From positions 1 to 64,000 of the forward strand of contig NW_026971179.1 of NCBI RefSeq assembly GCF_963678635.1: 64,000 bases of DNA. Direction: 5' to 3'. Both the position numbers and the translations under genes were made by a program. Position 1 is the first letter of the stretch; each line of letters starts with the position of its first letter. Below are positions 58,011-64,000 of the stretch, piece by piece. The notes beneath the pieces are model-generated. The model did not search any database, was not told the origin of the DNA, and saw only the letters and a program-made list of their open reading frames with translations. Source of the stretch: Symsagittifera roscoffensis. Lineage: Eukaryota > Xenacoelomorpha > Acoela > Convolutidae.

Positions 58011-58499
58011 TTGTTTCAGGTGCAGTAACAAATGAAATTAGAAAATTCTCAAACTGAATTTGAAAGAGGTGTAGTGATGAATGAACAGAGGGTGTTACTT
58101 AAGTTATCTATATCCGTGAAATTACCAATTTGCTTAATTGGAAAACTCATTGTGGATTCTGGTGTGATTTTTAACTTGGCCTAACCGGCTTGGCCAAACT
58201 TATCGAAACCATTATGAAGCTTCATAGCGTCAAAAGTGTTTCGATATTTTTTAAGCCGTCACATAAAAAGTCACTAATCTGTGTTTCTTGAGTTTGATTA
58301 ATTGGATTTTCAAGTGTTAGATTTCATAATTCGTGATTATCATACGCTCCTCATATACGCTGCTCATTTATCCTGTTATATGGCCTAACATTTTGCTTTC
58401 TTGAAAAAAGTGTTTCATCTTCTAAAGTATGTTTCCAGTAAACAAAACACTAATTATATCATCGTTTCCGAATTGTATGTGTAGCCGTTTAGTTTATTA

Positions 58500-58765
58500 A
58501 CCCATCCCAAATACGGAAATAATCCGTTCAGTTTTGCAAATTCTCAAAACTGACAGGAGTTAATGGCGCCCTTCAGTCTTTTTCTCATCCCAAAAACTGA
58601 AGTAGTCGTTCGTTCGAGGTTTGTAAAATCTCAAATCTTGACGGAGAGGAATGTGTAATGGCGACGTGCAGTCTTTCCCAAATACTGAAAATTTAATGTA
58701 ATGACCGAAATTAATGTGTAATGGCGCCGCGCAGTCTATTGCCCATCCTAAAAACTGAAATAGTT
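58500..58765. repeat. Degenerate tandem repeat with AATGGCG and CAGTCT words
   Basis: Three diverged units. Each has a CCCA-rich AAATACTGAAA or AAAAACTGAA word, a TTCGTTCG-like word and GTGTAATGGCG(A/C)CG(T/C)GCAGTCT. It abuts the left TIR of the MULE-like element. Confidence 0.6.
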
Positions 58766-58770
58766 TGTTC

Positions 58771-58845
58771 GATTACGTCTCAAATGGCATAATTCCCAAA
58801 TGGCATAAAAAATTTCAAATTTCCCAAATGGCATAAATTTCAAAC
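58771..58845 (+). repeat. Left terminal inverted repeat
   Basis: Begins GATTACGTCTC, then three copies of AAATGGCATAA. Pairs with 63916-63990. Confidence 0.75.
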
Positions 58846-59020
58846 AAATTCCCAAATGGCATAAATTTCGAAAACATTCCCAAAAGGCATGAAGTTTGTA
58901 AATTTCCCAAATGGCATTAACAGTCTAATTTTGAAATGTGACAGTAGGATTTAAATTAACTTGTAAACAATATAACCGGAATATTCAACAGAAAGAAAGA
59001 AATCAATTGAACTTTAATTT

Positions 59021-59653
59021 TTACAAGTTTTGGCAGAATTCTGAAATACTATCCCAATACTCGTCAATATCAAGCAATTGAATTTCGAATCTTTGTTTCA
59101 CGTTGCAAATCATTGCGTTTAAGTTTCTCCATTTTTTTCTTTGAGAAAAATCAGCTTGGTAGCCCAATTGGAATCGCCTGTAAGATCTTCTTGCCAAGTT
59201 TTGTTCATTTTGTAACCTTTTAACAAACACCCAAAAATTTGGGCGAATTCGGCGACCTACTCGTGCATTCAACCGATTGCTGTAGCCTTCACATGCATTT
59301 GTTGTTCTCAGAGTGCTCTGCCTGGCATAAACGTTGTAGACATTTGGTGGAAATTTATGCAACCAAGTTGCCTCAAAATAGTTTAAAAAGACACTAAAAT
59401 TTGTAAATCGGGAAACCAGTAGTCTTGTCGATGCTTCTTGAAGTACCTGGTGAAATTTTTGGCGGACGTAAAACACTTGTAGAAAAACTATGGCAATAAA
59501 CTTTCGAATAAATTGGTTTAGTCTTCTATCATTTTTGTAAGGTGTAAATAATCCCAAATCTTTAATTTTTGACAAAATTGCTTTGGAGTAATAAAAAAAA
59601 GATTCTCGAATTCTTACAAATGGAAAATATGTTTCTACTGCTGCCTGAAACAA
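59021..59653 (-). pseudogene. MULE-type transposase C-terminal fragment, left arm
   Basis: 210 residues with WLHKFPPNVYNVYARQSTLR, TTNACEGYSNRLNARVGRR, PNFWVFVKRLQNEQNLARR and a C-terminal basic region. The W-x-x-x-P, R-x-TNN-x-xE and NxWxF-x-x-x-LQ-x-EQ pattern is that of the segment after the catalytic domain of MULE transposases in animals. The DDE core is not present in the window. The first ATG at 59653 is not a proven start; the fragment probably continued upstream before the inversion. Confidence 0.6.
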
Positions 59654-60103
59654 GAATTCTGAAACTCTGCTCCTTGTGGTCGTCGATGGTTTTTGAGGCC
59701 ATCATAGGGATCATGTCAGAGACGTTTCTGGGGGATGTCGGTCAAGTTGGTGCCGAGGTGAAGAGTGCCTGTCCATAGACATTACCTAGTAAAGTCTATT
59801 GACAGGCACTCTTCATCTCGGCACAATTTTGAACGACATCCCCCAGAAAAGTCTCTGACATGATCCCTATGATGGCCTCAAAAACCATCGACGACCACTA
59901 GGAGCAGAGTTTCGGAATTCTTGTGTTTAAGGCAGCAGTAGAAACAGATTATTCATTTGTAAGAATTTGAGAACGTTTTCTTCATTACTCCAAAGCAATT
60001 TTGTCAAAAATTTCACCAGGTACTTCAACAAGCATCGACAAGATTACTGGTTTCCCGATTTAAAAATCTAAGTGTCTTTTTAAACTATTTTGAGGCAAAT
60101 TGG

Positions 60104-60445
60104 TTGCATAAATTTCCACCAAATATCTACAACGTTTATGCCAGGCAGAGCACTCTGAGAACTATAAATGCATGTGAAGGCTACAACAATCGGTTGAGTG
60201 CACCAGTAGGTCGTCGAATTCGCCCAAATTTTTGGGTGTTTGTTAAAAGTTTACAAAATGAACAAAACTTGGCAAGAAGATCTTACAGGCAGTTCCAATT
60301 GGGCTACCAAGCAGATTTTTCTCAAAGAAAAAAATGGAGAAACTTAAACGCAAAGACTTGCAACGTGAAACAAAGATTCGAAACCAAATCGCTTGATTTT
60401 GACGAGTATTGGGATAGTATTTCAGAAGTCAGCCAAAACTTGTAA
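60104..60445 (+). pseudogene. MULE-type transposase C-terminal fragment, right arm
   Basis: 113 residues, nearly identical to the C-terminal half of the left-arm fragment but on the opposite strand (HKFPPNIYNVYARQSTLRT, INACEGYNNRLSAPVGRR). Upstream coding is lost through the 110-bp deletion. Differences between arms include N/I and R/P replacements, so the arms have diverged since duplication. Confidence 0.6.
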
Positions 60446-60807
60446 AAATTAACGTTCAATTGATTTCTTTCTTTCTGGTGAATATTCCGGTTGTATTGTT
60501 TACAAGTTAATATAAATCCTACTGTCACTTTTAAAAAGTTAAACTGTTAATGCCATTTGGGAAATTTACAAACTTCATGCCATTTGGGAATGTTTTTGAA
60601 ATTTATGCCATTTGGAATTTTTTTGAAATTTAGGCCATTTGGAAAATTTGAAAAATTTTATGCCATTTGGGAATTATGCCAATCTACAAAATGACTATGT
60701 TTGTCATATGACATTTTAAAAACATTTTTTTTCTAAAAATTGAAAAATGATTCTAATTTTCAGAATGCGGTCTGAGTAACTAACTGAATTACTGAATTTC
60801 AGTAAAC

Positions 60808-61026
60808 ATGATGAATGCGACAACTGAACCAGAAACGCAGACAGACGATAGTGAAATGTGCCCCATCTGCTGTCATGATGGACGGCATCTGTTCAAAATA
60901 CGAGATGGGGATGTGGCGCACAAGCTGTGCTTCATCTGGTGGCGGAAGGTGCAGGATGAGCCTCATCCAAAATGCCCCTTCTGTCGGCAGGACTTGCCGC
61001 CTTTCCACTCGTTCATGCACATGTAA
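60808..61026 (+). CDS. Small RING-finger protein
   Basis: 72 codons from ATG at 60808 to the stop at 61026. MCPICCHDGRHLFKIRDGD, then AHKLCFIWW, then KCPFCRQDLP gives C-x2-C, H-x2-C and C-x2-C spacing of a RING finger, so an E3 ubiquitin-ligase-type role is possible. The middle ligand pair is atypical. TTTCAG lies directly upstream (60797-60802), so this may be the last exon of a longer gene. It sits inside the TIR-bounded element, 127 bp from the foldback. Frames on the opposite strand and at 60815-61039 are shadows. Confidence 0.6.
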   Translation: MMNATTEPETQTDDSEMCPICCHDGRHLFKIRDGDVAHKLCFIWWRKVQDEPHPKCPFCRQDLPPFHSFMHM

Positions 61027-61104
61027 CTATTGCTTTTGACCTTGTTTATTGCATGTTAAACTAACTTAATCGAAAACTGGAGTCTTAGTAGGAGTCTAAT
61101 TACT

Positions 61105-62771
61105 TTACAAACTGATTGCGTTTTCTTTTAAGATGTATCGTCTAGCTCTGAGCTCCTCGGGGTTTTCCTTCAAAATTTCGTCAAGGAAATTGTCCCCATA
61201 CATTCGGCTGTCAAACTGGCAACTATCCGCTAGTTGGCTTTTGAACTCTTCGATTGATTTAGCCGATGGAACTAACAAAGCTCGTTGTTGTCCAATGAAC
61301 AAGTCTGACTGGATCCAGTTGACAAGTTCAACGGCACGGACGCACTGTATTAGACTTGAGGCAGGCATGATCTAACAAAATCCCAAAAAAGATGCTCGAA
61401 ATTTAATTATAACGACTTTGAGCTAGTTTTAGCTTCAGATGCTTACTTGCGAAAGTCTCTCTCACAGTTTGCCATGCTCAATTGGAATTAACATGTCAAT
61501 CTGACTGGCATTCGTGCTACAAGAGCTGCCTGAAACTACGACAAACTCTGCGGTTTTTCACGAAGAGCTTTTGGTTGCTGTATCCGCACCAGAGCAGATC
61601 ATTCATCTGTTCTCAGATCTGCTTCAACCAGACTATGAAGTGGCGAAACGGAGCCTGGTAGAGGAAAAAGCAAAACGAACTCTGGTACGAGAGGAAGTGG
61701 ATCTGGCCTCAGACACGGTCCATTCGGTACCTCGGAAAGTGGTACCATCCTAATTGGCGCAGCTGGCGCACCGATGGACAACTTGGCGCACCGATGGGTG
61801 ACTTCCGAGGTATGTTCATCTATAGTACTTGTCACTTCTGGAGCGGTTACTGTAGTACGAATAGTACCTGGAGCAGTGCCGTTGGAGATGTGCCCTTGTT
61901 CATTGATAGTACTTGTCACTTCTGGAGCAGTAACTGTAGTGCCAACAGTACGTGGAGCAGTGCCCTTGGAGATTTCAACGCCATTCAGTGAAATAGAGGG
62001 CTAAAACAGTGATGTTGATTTAATTGCAAGCTATTATATAAAAGAAAAACGGTGTTTTGTTACATACAATTTGAATGGTCAAAATGGGTTTCTCGTCCTC
62101 CGGCTCCATTTTGCACCAAACTATCGCCAAGTTTTCCTGCTTGTACCCGCTCGTCACATCTGGCTCGTTTGGTTCCTGCTTGCACCGGTTAGTCATCACA
62201 TCATGCCCATTTCTGCACGGCTCATTTTTGTTCCAGGAGGTCTTCGTGCTCGTCGTCTTGGTCTTGGTCGTCTTTCTGCTGGTTCCCAACGCATTTCTTA
62301 CGGTAGTCCGTCTCGCCGTCTGCCTCTTTGTCGTTGTCGTGATACAGTCTAGTTGCGCAGAAGTGGACTGAATTATTTGGCTTAGTGCTAAAGCAGTCTG
62401 AATATGAAGTCAATAAACATATCTTATTTTATAATTAATTTCAATAGCACACATCTTCACTCACTCTGATCATCGCCGATTTCATCCTCGCAGATCAAAA
62501 TTGCCCTCCTCTGCTTCGCTCTGAATGGTGTTTGGCACCCCTCATAAGTGTCCCGCACAAAGTTAAAACTTTTCCTAGTGGGAGAGAGCAGCTTTCGTTT
62601 GAGCTCAGATCTTCGATTGGCTCTTATTCTCTCCCAGCATCCAGGCGACAACACATGCTCTCCAGTTCTGTAGCAGTCGCTGAAGCCCTCCGTGCCACAT
62701 AACATGCAAATTAGTTTCTGCAGTTTCGCATCCCTCTTCTGGCATCGTTTTTTAGCAAAATGGCGGACCAT
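61105..62771 (-). CDS. Unrecognised multi-exon gene with N-terminal cysteine-rich region
   Basis: Phase-consistent model on the minus strand. Exon 1 62771-62465 (ends CAGA, then GTGAGT), intron of 77 nt, exon 2 62387-62068 (after CTTTAG; ends before GTATGT), intron of 67 nt, exon 3 62000-61731 (after GTTTTAG; ends GAG, then GTACCG), intron of 359 nt, exon 4 61371-61105 (after TTGTTAG, stop at 61105). Total 1164 nt, 387 residues, no stop. A shorter form reads through exon 3 to a stop at 61599 (342 residues). Exon 1 has LICMLCGTEGFSDC and SPGCWERIRANRR, a possible zinc site. Exon 2 is lysine/threonine-rich. Exon 3 has two 28-residue repeats (TTVTAPEVTSTI). No known family. Splice sites are seen in sequence; expression is inferred. 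Confidence 0.55.
61820..61990. repeat. 84-bp tandem repeat, two copies, in exon 3
   Basis: AGTACTTGTCACTTCTGGAG occurs at 61824 and 61908. The 84-bp period keeps the frame and gives the repeated TTVTAPEVTSTI peptide on the minus strand. Confidence 0.85.
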
Positions 62772-63915
62772 GTTGCTTTTTTGCGAAAATTGTAGATCGC
62801 ACTCTGGAAACGAAAAGAAAAATAAAAAAATCAGTCCACGAAAGGATTAATATTTAGACAGTAAATTTTTTTCACATTATCGATTTTGTTAAAAAAAATT
62901 GGTATGCGGACTATAATTAGGCTATGACATCGTTAACCCTCGTTACAAAAGCAAAGCCCTCGATACAAAATAAAATCGATTCATATGCGAGGCAGGGGAA
63001 AAGGAAAAAGATCCAATAATTTTTTAGTGGATTCCGCAAACTCTTACTCACTATCTATATCATTTTTCAGTAACCAGGATCAAATATTTTAGAACCTTTG
63101 CCACATCAAATTTGTGACACCCTTTAGGATGTGAAACCGGCACCTCAATTTTGAAATGCGAGCCTTAAATTTTATTATGATTTACATTTTTTTTTAAAAA
63201 GACGTCTTTAGGGCCACAATAATTGTGATGCACGTTTACTTCGTTGTTTTAAAATATCCTGCAGAGGCGCGGATTGTATCCCTTAACCTCTTGTTTGGAG
63301 CCATATTCTTTACCTCCAGGCCATCAGACCCGTTAGTATTCTAAGATAAACGTTAAGAATCATGATAAACTTACTTTTGCACTCGCAGCCAGTCATATAT
63401 CGGGTTGATCGGTAATGAATAAAGGAAATCAAATCATAAATGAAATTGAATCAGGTCCAAAAATAAATTTAAATTGAATTGATAGGATCAACCGCGGTTT
63501 TTCAATACTAAAAATCAATTTTAAAAAAAATAATAATTTTATTAAAATTATTGATGGCATATTCGTTACAAGGTACCATAAAGGGGAGAAAATAACAGTA
63601 TCCAAAACCGCGGTTTTGGATCATGTTTTTTTTCTCCCCTCTGCGGTACCTTTGAAGCGACCCGAATTGCCCACCATAAGGCGCAACCCGGGGAATATCA
63701 CCCTATAAAGATATATCCCTCTAATTTGCCCCCACGAATTTTGTATCCTGTTAACTACATCCCCCATTTTAAAATCCCAAATACTGATTATAGTTCGTTA
63801 CAGTTCTGCTAAACCCCAAATACTGACAAAATTCCAATTACTGACAAAAAATTCTGCAATTGCGGAACTTTTTGTCAGTAATTGGGATTTTGACAATGTT
63901 TGGGGTTTTGACAAT
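62772..63915. other. Noncoding DNA with no supported gene
   Basis: AT-rich, no open frame of note. It contains the hairpin at 63570-63652 and, at about 63830-63890, an inverted pair of AATTCCAATTACTGACAAAA and its complement. Confidence 0.5.
63570..63652. repeat. 83-bp hairpin with a 22-bp perfect palindrome core
   Basis: The core ATCCAAAACCGCGGTTTTGG (63600-63621) is self-complementary. The flanks AAGGTACC and AGGGGAGAAAA pair across the same centre at 63611. Confidence 0.85.
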
Positions 63916-63990
63916 GTTTGAATTTTATGCCATTTGGGAAATTTGAATTTTTTTATGCCATTTGCGAATTATGCTATTTGAGACGTAATC
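63916..63990 (-). repeat. Right terminal inverted repeat
   Basis: Reverse complement of 58771-58845, ending GAGACGTAATC at 63990. Confidence 0.75.
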
Positions 63991-64000
63991 CTCTGCAGTT

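Larger units (their letters stand above)
58785..60681. repeat. 1.9-kb inverted duplication (foldback)
   Basis: The left arm ends GTGCCTGTCCATAGAC near 59781. The right arm starts GTCTATTGACAGGCAC at 59795; the loop is only about 13 nt. The outer ends are TGGCATAATTCCC and its complement at 60681. The right arm lacks about 110 bp that the left arm has (left copy about 59453-59570), so it was deleted after the duplication. Both arms include the transposase fragment and the CCAAATGGCAT array. Confidence 0.95.
58771..63990. mobile_element. TIR-bounded MULE-like element, about 5.2 kb
   Basis: The 75 bp from 58771 (GATTACGTCTCAAATGGCAT) recur in inverted form at 63916-63990 with few differences. 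Both ends are built from a repeated CCCAAATGGCATAAATTT word. Inside are a palindromic duplication of a MULE-type transposase fragment (58785-60681), a RING-finger ORF (60808-61026), a multi-exon minus-strand gene (62771-61105) and noncoding DNA. No clear target-site duplication was seen, so the ends may be two related elements and not one. Confidence 0.55.

Noticed and set aside
59021..60445. Two separate transposase genes
   Set aside because: They are mirror copies within one inverted duplication and lack the catalytic core.

Overview
This is eukaryotic DNA, almost certainly from an invertebrate animal. The evidence is a spliced, complete mitochondrial HSP60 (HSPD1) gene of animal type surrounded by animal-type transposable elements (Ty3/Gypsy, BEL/Pao, a non-LTR-like reverse transcriptase element, a protein-primed PolB relic, a MULE-like element and a BED zinc finger). 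The phylum cannot be read from the sequence. No bacterial operon, CRISPR array or rRNA was seen.

Layout. (1) About 1-15.3 kb: a very large Ty3/Gypsy-type LTR retrotransposon on the minus strand. It has an uninterrupted 2935-residue gag-pol reading frame (10840 to 2033). The frame ends in a macro-domain-like segment. A second reading frame follows (1509 to beyond the left edge) with a coiled coil and an SGNH/GDSL-hydrolase-like domain. The leader holds a minisatellite of about 760 bp, and its right side carries two 0.9 kb direct repeats that end about 250 bp upstream of the HSP60 start codon. (2) 15.57-31.76 kb: HSPD1 on the plus strand, eight coding exons and 574 codons. Two of its seven introns use GC donors (CAG|GCTAGTA). 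Intron 2 holds a 4.2 kb decayed reverse-transcriptase element with a 20-bp target-site duplication. Intron 3 holds an almost fully palindromic MITE. Introns 4, 6 and 7 hold dispersed repeats, some tRNA-derived. (3) 32-45 kb: a BED-finger fragment, a 1083-bp tandem duplication, a BEL/Pao relic and a protein-primed type-B DNA polymerase relic, then repeat-rich DNA without supported genes. (4) 45-58 kb: small exon-like pieces, a proline-rich broken gene, a KMT5A-like SET-domain relic, a second Gypsy integrase relic, several direct repeats and a decayed unrecognised protein gene. (5) 58.8-64 kb: a TIR-bounded element of about 5.2 kb. It contains a 1.9 kb inverted duplication of a MULE-like transposase fragment, a small RING-finger ORF and a multi-exon minus-strand gene with phase-consistent introns.

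HSPD1 is the only clear host gene. Most other coding material is selfish DNA at different stages of decay. The Gypsy element at the left looks youngest because its 8.8 kb frame is unbroken. The most unusual items are its macro-like tail and SGNH ORF2, the paired identical GC donors in HSPD1, and the RING plus spliced-gene cargo between MULE-type ends.
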